Positions 26,368-35,262 of a stretch of 41,746 nt of DNA are shown piece by piece; positions within the stretch are counted from its first letter, which is position 1, and the number at the start of each line of letters is the position of its first letter. The stretch spans positions 1 through 41,746 of the IMG/VR virus record IMGVR_UViG_3300012954_001462; one strand, written 5' to 3'. Origin of the DNA: a virus. Position numbers and translations under genes: made by a program. The notes below the pieces were generated by a model that saw only the letters and a program-made list of their open reading frames with translations, was not told the DNA's origin and searched no databases.

Positions 26368-27285
26368 ATGGCGGAAAAACATGAACCTCAAGGCATTTGT
26401 ATGTTCGCATACAATAACCAAGAATTAGATTATATTAAATTTGCTAGTCTAGCTTCACGTTATGCCAAACACTATATGAATGGAATAAAAGTAGCCCTCA
26501 TTACAGATGAAGGTACTGAAAATTGGCTGAACGAAACTAAGTCACAGCAAGAGATACAATCGTTATTTGATTATATTATAATCAACAATGTTCCGCATGA
26601 AATGAACATGCGTAAACACATGGACAGTCCATGGACAGAATTTAACGCACAATTTACTAATACAAATAAGCATAAAGTTTTTGAATTAACTCCTTTTAAA
26701 AAAACATTGCTGGTAGATACAGACTTTTTGATTATGAACGACTTTTATGAGTATCTGTTTAAAACAGATATTCCTATTGGAATGCACAGGTATGCCGAAT
26801 ATATCGGTGGCGAGCGTCCTTATGTAAATGAGATAACATTAAACGAAGGAGGAATCAGTCATTGGTGGAGTACAATAGTATATTTTGATCAAAGCGAACA
26901 AAGTAAAATATTCTTTGATATGTGGGCTCATGTAAAAGAGCATTGGGAGTACTACAGTTTGTTGTATCAGTTTCCCAAATCATTATTTAGAACAGATTTT
27001 TGTGTAAGTATTGCCGCACATTTGATGAATGGGTTTACAACTGAAGAATTTGTACACGACTTCCTTAATACGCCATTGTTAAACATGGATCAAAAAGATG
27101 ATATTATAGGAATGAACTCACACGAAGACATTATATTCTTAAAACACAATAGGGTTGAACAATGGAAGAATATATTGGTTAGGCATACAAAGCAGAATCT
27201 ACACATTATGAATAAGAGGGCATTAGACAGACATTATTTTGGTCTATTAGAAGGATTAGATAAAGCAGAGGCGATAAATGAGTAG
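26368..27285 (+). CDS. GT-A-fold glycosyltransferase-like protein
   Basis: This 305-residue protein has a GT-A layout: an N-terminal nucleotide-binding region with FASLASRYAKHYMNGIKVALIT and the metal-binding DxD motif at D117-T-D119 in KKTLLVDTDFLIMND. A later ISHWWSTIVYFD segment is typical of the acceptor half. Such enzymes transfer a sugar from a nucleotide sugar to a glycan or protein. Acceptor and donor cannot be told. ATG directly follows the stop of the previous gene. It is the first of three DxD-containing proteins in this operon. Its end overlaps the next gene by 8 bases. Confidence 0.7.
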   Translation: MAEKHEPQGICMFAYNNQELDYIKFASLASRYAKHYMNGIKVALITDEGTENWLNETKSQQEIQSLFDYIIINNVPHEMNMRKHMDSPWTEFNAQFTNTNKHKVFELTPFKKTLLVDTDFLIMNDFYEYLFKTDIPIGMHRYAEYIGGERPYVNEITLNEGGISHWWSTIVYFDQSEQSKIFFDMWAHVKEHWEYYSLLYQFPKSLFRTDFCVSIAAHLMNGFTTEEFVHDFLNTPLLNMDQKDDIIGMNSHEDIIFLKHNRVEQWKNILVRHTKQNLHIMNKRALDRHYFGLLEGLDKAEAINE

Positions 27286-28156
27286 AGGATTTATTACACT
27301 AGGTATCGACACCGATGAAGATAAAATTAAACACTGTTATACATTAGCTTGTAGTTTAAAAATAATCGAACCTACTGCTGAAATTTGTTTAGTAGTTGAC
27401 AAAGGTCGATTAGATATGATAAGTGATTATTACTCACATGTTTTTGACTACATAGTTGAATTACCATACGGCAATAGTGCATACAAAGATGGTTTCCATG
27501 GTATGAATTTATGGCAACTTTATCATTGTACACCTTTTGATGAAACTATATATTTAGATTACGATACAATACTAGTTAATGTTGATTTAGATACTCTATG
27601 GGAACTAATGGCAACCAATGATATAAGTTTTCCAGGAAATGCTAATAATTATAGAGGATTTTCTGCTAATCAAAATTTAAGATTCGAATATGAAATACAG
27701 TATAAACTTCCTAAATTGTATTACAATGTAATATACTGGAAACAAAAATCTGCACTAGCTATTGAATGGTTTAAAATGGCAGATCCAGTCCTACAATACT
27801 GGAGAGATGTATACAGCAAAGTTTTTACTGATAAAAAACCGCAAGACTTTGAAAAGAATGTTTTGTGTAATCTAGTGACACATTTCTTAGATTTAGAATT
27901 AGATACAAGAATCTTCTTAAATAATCATACAGACCTACATAGATTTTCACATGGAATATTTGACGAAGATGTACCAGACCGATGGACTGAGTTTATGAAT
28001 ACTTGGGTAACCAATCATCAGAAGATACAAATAGAAAACTATATACTACCTAGTGGAATTATTCACTACAGCGACGAAACATTTTTAACCGATGAAGTAA
28101 TGCATGTCTACAGAACCAAGTTTATTACAGACTCTAAAAAAAGAAAAAGCACCTAA
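27278..28156 (+). CDS. GT-A-fold glycosyltransferase-like protein
   Basis: This 292-residue protein has a GT-A pattern: KHCYTLACSLKIIEPTAEIC near the start, then FDYIVELPYGNS and the DxD motif at D94-Y-D96 in ETIYLDYDTILVNVDL. The later LYYNVIYWKQKSALAIEWF segment resembles GT8-like families. The C-terminus has PSGIIHYSDETFL, like the closing His motif of retaining GT-A enzymes. It overlaps both neighbours, by 8 bases upstream and 53 bases downstream. A cytosolic sugar transferase is likely; the acceptor is unknown. Confidence 0.7.
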   Translation: MSRGFITLGIDTDEDKIKHCYTLACSLKIIEPTAEICLVVDKGRLDMISDYYSHVFDYIVELPYGNSAYKDGFHGMNLWQLYHCTPFDETIYLDYDTILVNVDLDTLWELMATNDISFPGNANNYRGFSANQNLRFEYEIQYKLPKLYYNVIYWKQKSALAIEWFKMADPVLQYWRDVYSKVFTDKKPQDFEKNVLCNLVTHFLDLELDTRIFLNNHTDLHRFSHGIFDEDVPDRWTEFMNTWVTNHQKIQIENYILPSGIIHYSDETFLTDEVMHVYRTKFITDSKKRKST

Positions 28157-29111
28157 AAAGTGGTGCGTCTACTATGACGATGATACTGGCGAAGTTATAA
28201 CAGTCACTAATCGTGTCTTAGATGAAATAAAATCACCTCATTTTTTTACAGAAAATGATGATGCTCGAAAAATTCTTATGGGCATTATCGACCCTAAGAA
28301 ATTTTCTGTGCTTGAAATTGATACTGGATTTATATTAGGAGAAAAATCAGCAGTATTGCGTATCAAAGAAGCTGAACAGTCTCTTAGTATGATTCCTGTT
28401 AATGATAAAGCCAAAGCAGATGTGAATATTATTATGTATGTCAACAGTTGGAAAATGGAAGTAAATTTTGACCAAGACACACTTTATAAGATGACTGGTA
28501 AACGCTATTTTAAACAAGCAACGATTAATCCAGAGAGAGATGGAAAATACGACAACATTACATTATACATTATTAAAGATAAAGATCCTAACTTCTTAAT
28601 TAAAAAAATTGATATTGATCCCGGCGAACTTATTGAACAAGGGTACTTGCTATTTGATATGAGTGCATTTAGAAACGTTTGTGGACTTGGAGAAATGAGT
28701 ATTTTAACAAAGAAAATCTTTAAGACTTATCGTGTCACAAAGAAAGCAACATTTGTTGGTGCTGATTATACAAGCAGACGTAGCCTCAGAAGAAGGCATA
28801 TTGTTCCACAGATAAGTAATGAGGAAGTGTTATGTGATTTTACCATAATACCAAAAGAGCAATCGTTCAGTATGAGAAGTAATTTTAAAGATCCAACAAC
28901 AGTTAAAATTTATCATGATGTTGGTTTATATGTAACAGATAAAAATGATCCTAATAGACTATTAGGAACATTGATCTTACCTAAATCAGCTGTTGGGTAT
29001 AACTCCACAGTAGAAATTGAATCTGACTTAGATCTCAATAACAGTGCATTTCTATTAAAAGAAGAAAACAGAACTATAACATTTGACATAACAGAGGAAT
29101 CGCCAGTATGA
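28104..29111 (+). CDS. Phage protein of unknown function
   Basis: I do not recognise this 335-residue protein. Its first part (KKWCVYYDDDTGEVITVTNR, later FFTENDDARKILMGI) and its later KKIFKTYRVTKKATF and TSRRSLRRRHIVPQ show a mixed, mostly beta protein without membrane segments. The ATG at 28104 is inside the previous gene, giving a 53-base overlap; no later ATG gives a sensible start, as the next Met is far inside the conserved-looking region. It ends with an ATGA overlap into the next gene. The position between glycosyltransferases suggests shared expression, not a known role. Confidence 0.6.
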   Translation: MSTEPSLLQTLKKEKAPKKWCVYYDDDTGEVITVTNRVLDEIKSPHFFTENDDARKILMGIIDPKKFSVLEIDTGFILGEKSAVLRIKEAEQSLSMIPVNDKAKADVNIIMYVNSWKMEVNFDQDTLYKMTGKRYFKQATINPERDGKYDNITLYIIKDKDPNFLIKKIDIDPGELIEQGYLLFDMSAFRNVCGLGEMSILTKKIFKTYRVTKKATFVGADYTSRRSLRRRHIVPQISNEEVLCDFTIIPKEQSFSMRSNFKDPTTVKIYHDVGLYVTDKNDPNRLLGTLILPKSAVGYNSTVEIESDLDLNNSAFLLKEENRTITFDITEESPV

Positions 29112-30085
29112 CAATAATACCAATAACAGAATTTGACATTGTATACATTAGCTATGATGAGCCAAACGCTGAACAAAATTATGCAAATTTATTAGAAAAA
29201 TGTCCGTGGGCAAAACGTAGTCATGGAGTATGGGGCAGTGATGCGGCACACAAAGCGGCGGCGGCAATGAGTGATACAGACAGATTTGTAACTGTAGACG
29301 CTGACAATATTGTCAGAGAAGACTTCTTTAATGTTGAATTGGACATGGACAGGATTAAAGATACAGATGTAATTAGTTGGGCAGGTAAAAATGCTGTAAA
29401 CGGATTGGTATATGGCAATGGAGGTATCAAATGTTGGCCCGTAGATGTTGTTAACAAAATGCGTACACACGAAGCCGCACCAGAAAGTGATAAAGCCGCA
29501 CAGGTTGATTTTTGTTGGAATATACAATATGTGCAAATGAATAATATCTATTGTGATGTTGCTAACAATGCTAGTCCACTACAGGCATGGAGAGCAGGTT
29601 TCCGCGAAGGTGTAAAGATGGGACTAGAAGGCGGAGACGTAGTTGATGCAAAAGATCTTAAAAAAATCTTTCACGAAAATTACAAAAGGCTATTAGTATG
29701 GATGACTGTTGGCGAAGATGTAACAAATGGTTTATGGGCAATCTATGGTGCTAGACTTGGATGTCACATGACCAATGTTGAAAGACGCAAGTGGGACTGG
29801 CGTAATGTGAGAGATTTTGATTGGTTAACTAACTTCTTTAATACAGAATTATTTCCTGAGTTTGAAGGTGGAACTGAAATGTGTGTAAACACTGGAGTAA
29901 CATGGGATTGGGATAAACTTAAAAAGAAAACAGTAGAACTTGGTGTAGATCTTCGCGGTGAGCTAGATTTAGAAATTTCAGATATGGACAAAGTCGGTAG
30001 TAGATTCTTTAAAATTGTTTACAAAAATCCACACAGACTTGGTGCAATGGTTAGAGAAAACCAAGTTGATGACAGTATCGAATAA
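29108..30085 (+). CDS. GT-A-like glycosyltransferase-family protein
   Basis: The protein has 325 residues. Residues 1-70 read FDIVYISYDEPNAEQNYANL, then AKRSHGVWGSDAAHKAAAAM and RFVTVDADNIVREDFF, with a DxD motif at D64-A-D66. This agrees with the nucleotide-binding half of GT-A enzymes. A further block YGNGGIKCWPVDVV resembles their acceptor region. Four successive Ala codons (29255-29266) are GCG GCG GCG GCA. It starts by ATGA overlap and contains the start of the next gene in its last 17 bases. Sugar transfer is inferred from the motif and neighbours. Confidence 0.6.
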   Translation: MTIIPITEFDIVYISYDEPNAEQNYANLLEKCPWAKRSHGVWGSDAAHKAAAAMSDTDRFVTVDADNIVREDFFNVELDMDRIKDTDVISWAGKNAVNGLVYGNGGIKCWPVDVVNKMRTHEAAPESDKAAQVDFCWNIQYVQMNNIYCDVANNASPLQAWRAGFREGVKMGLEGGDVVDAKDLKKIFHENYKRLLVWMTVGEDVTNGLWAIYGARLGCHMTNVERRKWDWRNVRDFDWLTNFFNTELFPEFEGGTEMCVNTGVTWDWDKLKKKTVELGVDLRGELDLEISDMDKVGSRFFKIVYKNPHRLGAMVRENQVDDSIE

Positions 30086-30851
30086 ATCTACAGTACTAGT
30101 TACTGGCGGATTTGATCCTCTACACAGTGGACACATAGCATATTTTAAAGCCGCTAGAGCATTAGGCGACAAGCTAGTCGTTGGTATAAACAGTGACGAT
30201 TGGCTAATGCGTAAAAAAGGAAAAGCGTTTATGCCTTTTGCAGAACGTGCGGCAATTATCAGAGAACTAGAAGTAGTAGATAAAGTAATTGGTTTCGATG
30301 ATTCAGACGATACAGCAAATCAAGGAATATTTTTAGCACTATGTACCAACGCTGGTAAGCTAATATTTGCAAATGGTGGAGATAGGACTGATACAACTAC
30401 ACCCGAATATCGTATGTATGGAGATCATCCAGATGTAAAATTTGCATTTGGAGTAGGAGGTAATGAAAAAAAGAATTCAAGCAGTTGGATATTAGATGAA
30501 TGGAAGACACAAAAGACTGAACGTGATTGGGGATACTGGCGTGTACTTGATGACAAAAACATAGTAAAAGTTAAAGAACTTGTAATTAATCCAGGATGTA
30601 GTTTAAGTGATCAAAAACATCAACATCGTTCAGAACATTGGTATATATTAGAAGGAAGAGTAACTATAGAATGCGAATACCCACCTAATAGCGACACCGA
30701 GTGGTCTAAAACTGTATTAACTCCTCATCAAACATGTATTATTGATCCAGATGTTTGGCACAAGACTACTAATATAGGCGATGCTCCTGCACACATTCTC
30801 GAAGTACAATATGGTGAAAAGTGTGTTGAAGAGGACATCATAAGACGATGA
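30069..30851 (+). CDS. Cytidylyltransferase-cupin fusion protein
   Basis: This 260-residue protein has two parts. The N-terminal 140 residues are a nucleotidyltransferase of the glycerol-3-phosphate cytidylyltransferase/RfaE2 type: TGGFDPLHSGHIAYFKAA, with HxGH at H19-H22, then INSDDWLMRKKG. The C-terminal part from about residue 165 is a cupin like the end of ManC-type mannose-phosphate isomerases: H184 and H186 in KHQHRSEHWYILEGRV and a later DPDVWHKTTN. It probably makes a CDP- or ADP-activated polyol or sugar, with the cupin as isomerase, epimerase or sensor. ATG 30069 is chosen over the TTG at 30015, which would add a non-conserved extension. It ends in an ATGA overlap with the first radical SAM gene. 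Confidence 0.8.
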   Translation: MTVSNKSTVLVTGGFDPLHSGHIAYFKAARALGDKLVVGINSDDWLMRKKGKAFMPFAERAAIIRELEVVDKVIGFDDSDDTANQGIFLALCTNAGKLIFANGGDRTDTTTPEYRMYGDHPDVKFAFGVGGNEKKNSSSWILDEWKTQKTERDWGYWRVLDDKNIVKVKELVINPGCSLSDQKHQHRSEHWYILEGRVTIECEYPPNSDTEWSKTVLTPHQTCIIDPDVWHKTTNIGDAPAHILEVQYGEKCVEEDIIRR

Positions 30852-32308
30852 CAGACACAAACAATTACGAACTTGATCCAGATCCAGAAACAGCCGCACA
30901 ACTAGTAAAGCCAAAACTTGCTGAAATAAGTGATAGTATGTGTATGGCTAAATGGTTGTGGACTAGTATTCATTTAACCAATGGAACAACTAATAGTTGC
31001 TACTTGCCTCCTATACATAAAATTAATGCAGAAGATCTTAAAGATAATCCAAAAGCATTACACAATACACCAGAGAAAAAAGAACAACGAGCTATGATGC
31101 TCAAAGGAGAACAGCCTAGCGGGTGTGACTACTGTTGGAATATTGAAAAGATGGATCGTAATTTTAATAGTGATAGACACTATCGAAGTAGCGAACCATG
31201 GGCACAGGCTGGTTGGAAAGATGTATTAGCAAAAGGCGCAGACGGTGACATAGAACCTACAAGTATGGAAATTAATTTTAATCATGCTTGTAATTTAGCG
31301 TGTAGTTATTGTAGTCCACATTTAAGTAGTGCCTGGGCTAAAGACATTGAAGAGAATGGACCTTATCCAACCAAAGTACCTCACAATAGCATTGACTATT
31401 TTAAACAAATAGGACAATATCCTATTAAAAACAGAGATCACAATCCATATGTAGATGCATTTTGGGAATGGTGGCCAGAACTTTATCCAAAACTAAAAAA
31501 CTTTAGAATGACAGGCGGTGAGCCGCTCATGGATAAAAATACATTCAAAGTTTTAGATCATGTCATTGACAATGGCAGAGACGATTTAGAAATGGCTGTA
31601 ACTACAAATTGTAGTGTACCTGATAAATTGTGGAATAACTTTGTTGATAAAGTAAGTTTCATAAGTGAATATAAGAAACTAAAACGTTTTCGTATGTTTG
31701 TAAGCGTAGATGGTTGGGGTAGACAAGCTGAATATATGCGTCATGGATTAGACTTTGATCGCATGTGGAACAATGTAAATAATTATCTAACTAGAGTAGA
31801 CGAAGGATTGGTAACATTTATTGTAACGTTCAACATGCTTAGTTTGCCTAGCATACAGCGTTTAATGGAAGGTATATTAGAATTACAGCGTATTCATAAT
31901 GTTACAAAAAGTAGAAGAGATGACAAAGGTAAAATTATAGTATATGGACACAGTAAAGTATTTTTGGATACTCCTATGCTAAGACATCCAGAGTGGCAAA
32001 GTTTACAGCTTACACCTGAAAGCCATTGGTATCTTGCTGATGAGTGTTTAGCATTTATGAAAGAGAATCAAGACAGGCACAGAGCTAGTAGATGGGTAGG
32101 ATTTAAACCACATCAGATTGAAAGATTTGATCGTAGTATTGAATTTATGAAGCAAGGATTTGATAACGACCAGCAGAAACAAGATGCAGAAGAAAATTTT
32201 GTTAGATTCTTTGGAGCACATGACTACAGACGTAAAACAGATTTTAGTCATACATTTCCAGAGTTTGCACAGTTGTTCTTAGATTGGAAAGAAAAGTACA
32301 ATGTTTAA
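30848..32308 (+). CDS. Radical SAM protein 1, N-terminal twitch/SPASM-like cysteines
   Basis: This 486-residue protein carries the radical SAM signature C148-x3-C152-x2-C155 in HACNLACSYCSP and the SAM-binding MTGGEPLM motif. In front of it lie four extra cysteines, C32 (MCMAKW), C51 (NSCYLP) and C93/C96 (GCDYCW), spaced like a twitch/SPASM cluster site. The enzyme would use one 4Fe-4S cluster to split SAM and a second, auxiliary cluster to bind or oxidise the substrate. It is closely related to the next gene: both have NPYVDAFFEWWP-like and HNT..KK motifs. It begins by ATGA and overlaps the next gene by 8 bases. The substrate is unknown. Confidence 0.85.
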   Translation: MTDTNNYELDPDPETAAQLVKPKLAEISDSMCMAKWLWTSIHLTNGTTNSCYLPPIHKINAEDLKDNPKALHNTPEKKEQRAMMLKGEQPSGCDYCWNIEKMDRNFNSDRHYRSSEPWAQAGWKDVLAKGADGDIEPTSMEINFNHACNLACSYCSPHLSSAWAKDIEENGPYPTKVPHNSIDYFKQIGQYPIKNRDHNPYVDAFWEWWPELYPKLKNFRMTGGEPLMDKNTFKVLDHVIDNGRDDLEMAVTTNCSVPDKLWNNFVDKVSFISEYKKLKRFRMFVSVDGWGRQAEYMRHGLDFDRMWNNVNNYLTRVDEGLVTFIVTFNMLSLPSIQRLMEGILELQRIHNVTKSRRDDKGKIIVYGHSKVFLDTPMLRHPEWQSLQLTPESHWYLADECLAFMKENQDRHRASRWVGFKPHQIERFDRSIEFMKQGFDNDQQKQDAEENFVRFFGAHDYRRKTDFSHTFPEFAQLFLDWKEKYNV

Positions 32309-33983
32309 AAATATTGATTACTATACTGAACGTGACGTAATGAAAAAACATTACGGCTGTGATACCATGTGTACAGCAAAGTTTTTAAGTAGTACAATAT
32401 ATTTACAAACAGGTGAAACACATAGTTGTTATCATCCGTTGCCTCATAAAATTCCATTAGCGGAAATTAAAAAGAATCCAAGTGCATTACATAATACACA
32501 GTTTAAAAAAGATAGAAGAGAACAAATGCTCAAAGGCAATCGCCCGAGCGAATGTAACTATTGTTGGCGTGTCGAAGCAATGGGCGAAGAACACATAAGT
32601 GACAGAATTATTAAAAGCAAAAACGAAACACTACTTACGCCTGAAGCACACAAAATAATATTAGAAAAAGGTTGGAAACATGATTACAATCCTACATACT
32701 TAGAAATAAGTTTTGGTAATGAGTGTAACATGAGGTGTGCATACTGTCATCCTAAGGCTAGCAGTGCTTGGATGAAAGAGATGCAACTAAAAGGTTCGTT
32801 TGAAAATGCAGAACACCTACAAGTGGTAGAACAAGAAATTTACGAAGAAACAAGCAATCCTTATGTAGATGCTTTTTTTGAATGGTGGCCCAGTTTAAGA
32901 AAAGATCTTAAAGTACTTAGGGTAACTGGTGGTGAACCATTACTACAGCAAAACGTATGGAAATGGTTAGACATGCTAGAACAATCGGACGATTGTAAAG
33001 ATATGATTTTTCAACTCAATACTAATCTAAATGTTAAAAACAAACTTGTACATAGGTTAATACAAAAAGTTGATAAGTTACTCAAAGAGAAAAAAATAAA
33101 AAAGTTTGCAGTATTCACAAGTGTTGAAAGTTGGGGAGATCAAGCCGCATATGCTAGGAACGGATTAGACTTGGATTTATTTGAAACAAATTTAGAAAGT
33201 GTAATGAGGGGACTGTCTCACCACGATGAACATTTGTTTAGTGGTGTCAAGATAATGAATACATTCAATATACTAAGTGTTACAAGCTATGTCAAGTTCT
33301 TAGAAAAAATAAGATATTGGAGAGGTAAGTTACATAACAAAAAATATTGTCCTAAGATTACATTTGATATTCCACATTGTACAGAACCAAATCAGTTTTC
33401 ATTGATTGGGTTACCAGATGATTATGAAAGTTACTTTGAGTATATTACTGAATATTTTGATGAATGGAGTTGGCCAAATAATCAAAGCAAGTATGGAAAA
33501 TCTCACCACGACACAGTTAGTAGTAATTACTTTAGTAGAGAAGAAGTTAAAATGTGGGATAGGGTAATTAGCTATTGGCACAGTATTGTAGAACAAAGAG
33601 GAAAAGTAAGACAAACTGATGAAAATCAATACTTGCAGTGTAGACAAATTGATGATGCTAGAAGAAACTTTATATTGTTTATCAAAGCAACAGATAAAAG
33701 AAGAGGTACTAACTTTAAACAAGTGTTCCCTGAAATGAGCGAGTATTATGATTTGTGTGCTACATTAGAAGATATTAAAAACATTGAATATAATAATGAA
33801 TGTAAGCAATACCTAATGAAAGATACTATAGATGGAACCGCTGTAGAGTTTCATTGGGATGATGATTTTGTTTGGCAACACCCAAAACTAGCAAAAAGTA
33901 TTTTAAATTGGCGGCGTATTAGAAACTTACCTACAAAAATTTATGACAAAGATGAGCTCAAGGATCAGATAGGCTATGTCTAA
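32301..33983 (+). CDS. Radical SAM protein 2, N-terminal twitch/SPASM-like cysteines
   Basis: This 560-residue protein has C142-x3-C146-x2-C149 in NECNMRCAYCHP and VTGGEPLL further on. The preceding cysteines are C24 (and C20), C43 (HSCYHP) and C85/C88 (ECNYCW). It is a paralogue of the previous gene, sharing the HNTQFKK, NPYVDAFFEWWPSL and C-terminal FPEM features, but is about 70 residues longer because of a C-terminal extension with Trp/Asp-rich sequence (VEFHWDDDFVWQHPKL). It overlaps both neighbours by 8 bases, so it is translated in the same run. The reaction and substrate are unknown. Confidence 0.85.
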   Translation: MFKNIDYYTERDVMKKHYGCDTMCTAKFLSSTIYLQTGETHSCYHPLPHKIPLAEIKKNPSALHNTQFKKDRREQMLKGNRPSECNYCWRVEAMGEEHISDRIIKSKNETLLTPEAHKIILEKGWKHDYNPTYLEISFGNECNMRCAYCHPKASSAWMKEMQLKGSFENAEHLQVVEQEIYEETSNPYVDAFFEWWPSLRKDLKVLRVTGGEPLLQQNVWKWLDMLEQSDDCKDMIFQLNTNLNVKNKLVHRLIQKVDKLLKEKKIKKFAVFTSVESWGDQAAYARNGLDLDLFETNLESVMRGLSHHDEHLFSGVKIMNTFNILSVTSYVKFLEKIRYWRGKLHNKKYCPKITFDIPHCTEPNQFSLIGLPDDYESYFEYITEYFDEWSWPNNQSKYGKSHHDTVSSNYFSREEVKMWDRVISYWHSIVEQRGKVRQTDENQYLQCRQIDDARRNFILFIKATDKRRGTNFKQVFPEMSEYYDLCATLEDIKNIEYNNECKQYLMKDTIDGTAVEFHWDDDFVWQHPKLAKSILNWRRIRNLPTKIYDKDELKDQIGYV

Positions 33984-35262
33984 GCTATTACATAGTAAAA
34001 ACTTTTGTATGGCACCTTGGATAACAATGCATCTTTGGCCCAGCGGGGAAGCGTTTCCTTGTTGTGTTGTATTACCAGACGAGGATAAACCTTTTAGTGG
34101 AAAGTTAGGAAATATCAGAGACAGTAGTTTATCTGATTTATGGAATAGCAGTCTAATGAAAGAGTTGCGTATTAATATGCTTGCTGACAAGCCAAGTCAA
34201 ACTTGTGAACGTTGCATACAACAAGAACAAGCAGGCAATCAATACACACTAAGACGAGAACTAAACCAAAACTTTGCAGATTACTTTCACAGGACAGAAG
34301 CTACTAATACAGATGGAAGTCACGACGATCCAAAAATATACTATTGGGACGTTAGATTTAACAATCTTTGTAATCTAAGATGTTTGAGTTGTAGTGTAAA
34401 ATTTAGCAGTAGTTGGTATCAAGACAGTATTAAAAGACACGAATATGATGGACCCGCATTACTACAATTACCTAAGAGTTTTTGGAAACAAGCACTTCCT
34501 TTAATAGGCGAAGTCAAACATGCTTATTTTGCAGGCGGCGAACCTTTAATGACCAAAGAGCATTATGAGATGTTAGACACATGGATTGAATCAGGCAATA
34601 CTGATTTAAAGATAAGTTATACAACTAATTTTACACAAACTAGATTAGGCAAACGTTATATATTTGATTACTGGAATAAGTTCAGTAATGTACATGTAGG
34701 TGCTAGTTTAGATGATAATTGGCAACGGGCAGAATATTTGCGTAAAGATACAATATGGACTGATATTGTAAAAAATCGCAAAGAGATGATTAGAGCAAGT
34801 CCTGATACTAGATTCTTTTTAAGCAGTACTATTAGCATCTTTAATGCACTACATTGGCCCGATTTCCATAAAGAATGGATAGAAGAAGGTCTAGTAGATC
34901 CTATAGAGTTCAACCTCACATTGCTTACTCACCCTGAGTATTTGAGTATGACTGTTATGCCAAAAGAATTTAAGAAACGTGTTGAGAAGCGTTGGATTGA
35001 ACATCAAGAATATATTGAACGTGCATTTCAAATAACACATCCAGACTGGCAGTATGATCCTTCAATAGTACAAAGTATGATTGACGGATTGCTTAAATAT
35101 CTATGGAGCGAAGATAATTCTCAACTCATTGACAGGTTTCATGATGAACAACGTTGGATGGATAAAATCCGTGACAACGATTGCTATGAAGTCTATACTG
35201 AGTTGGAAAAACTTAAAGAGTACGGTGATCACTATGAGAAAGTGGTTAACAGAGGATGGTAA
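33976..35262 (+). CDS. Radical SAM protein 3, N-terminal SPASM-like motif
   Basis: This 428-residue protein starts with a SPASM-type motif before the core: C11 in NFCMAPWITMHLWPSG, C29/C30 in AFPCC, and C77/C80 in TCERC. The radical SAM cluster site is C132-x3-C136-x2-C139 (NLCNLRCLSCS), followed by FAGGEPLM. The remaining TIM-barrel half includes YLRKDTIWTDIV. It is a close paralogue of the next gene. Normally SPASM follows the barrel, so the order here is reversed. The family includes enzymes acting on peptides and glycans, and I cannot choose. It overlaps the previous gene by 8 bases. Confidence 0.88.
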   Translation: MSKLLHSKNFCMAPWITMHLWPSGEAFPCCVVLPDEDKPFSGKLGNIRDSSLSDLWNSSLMKELRINMLADKPSQTCERCIQQEQAGNQYTLRRELNQNFADYFHRTEATNTDGSHDDPKIYYWDVRFNNLCNLRCLSCSVKFSSSWYQDSIKRHEYDGPALLQLPKSFWKQALPLIGEVKHAYFAGGEPLMTKEHYEMLDTWIESGNTDLKISYTTNFTQTRLGKRYIFDYWNKFSNVHVGASLDDNWQRAEYLRKDTIWTDIVKNRKEMIRASPDTRFFLSSTISIFNALHWPDFHKEWIEEGLVDPIEFNLTLLTHPEYLSMTVMPKEFKKRVEKRWIEHQEYIERAFQITHPDWQYDPSIVQSMIDGLLKYLWSEDNSQLIDRFHDEQRWMDKIRDNDCYEVYTELEKLKEYGDHYEKVVNRGW

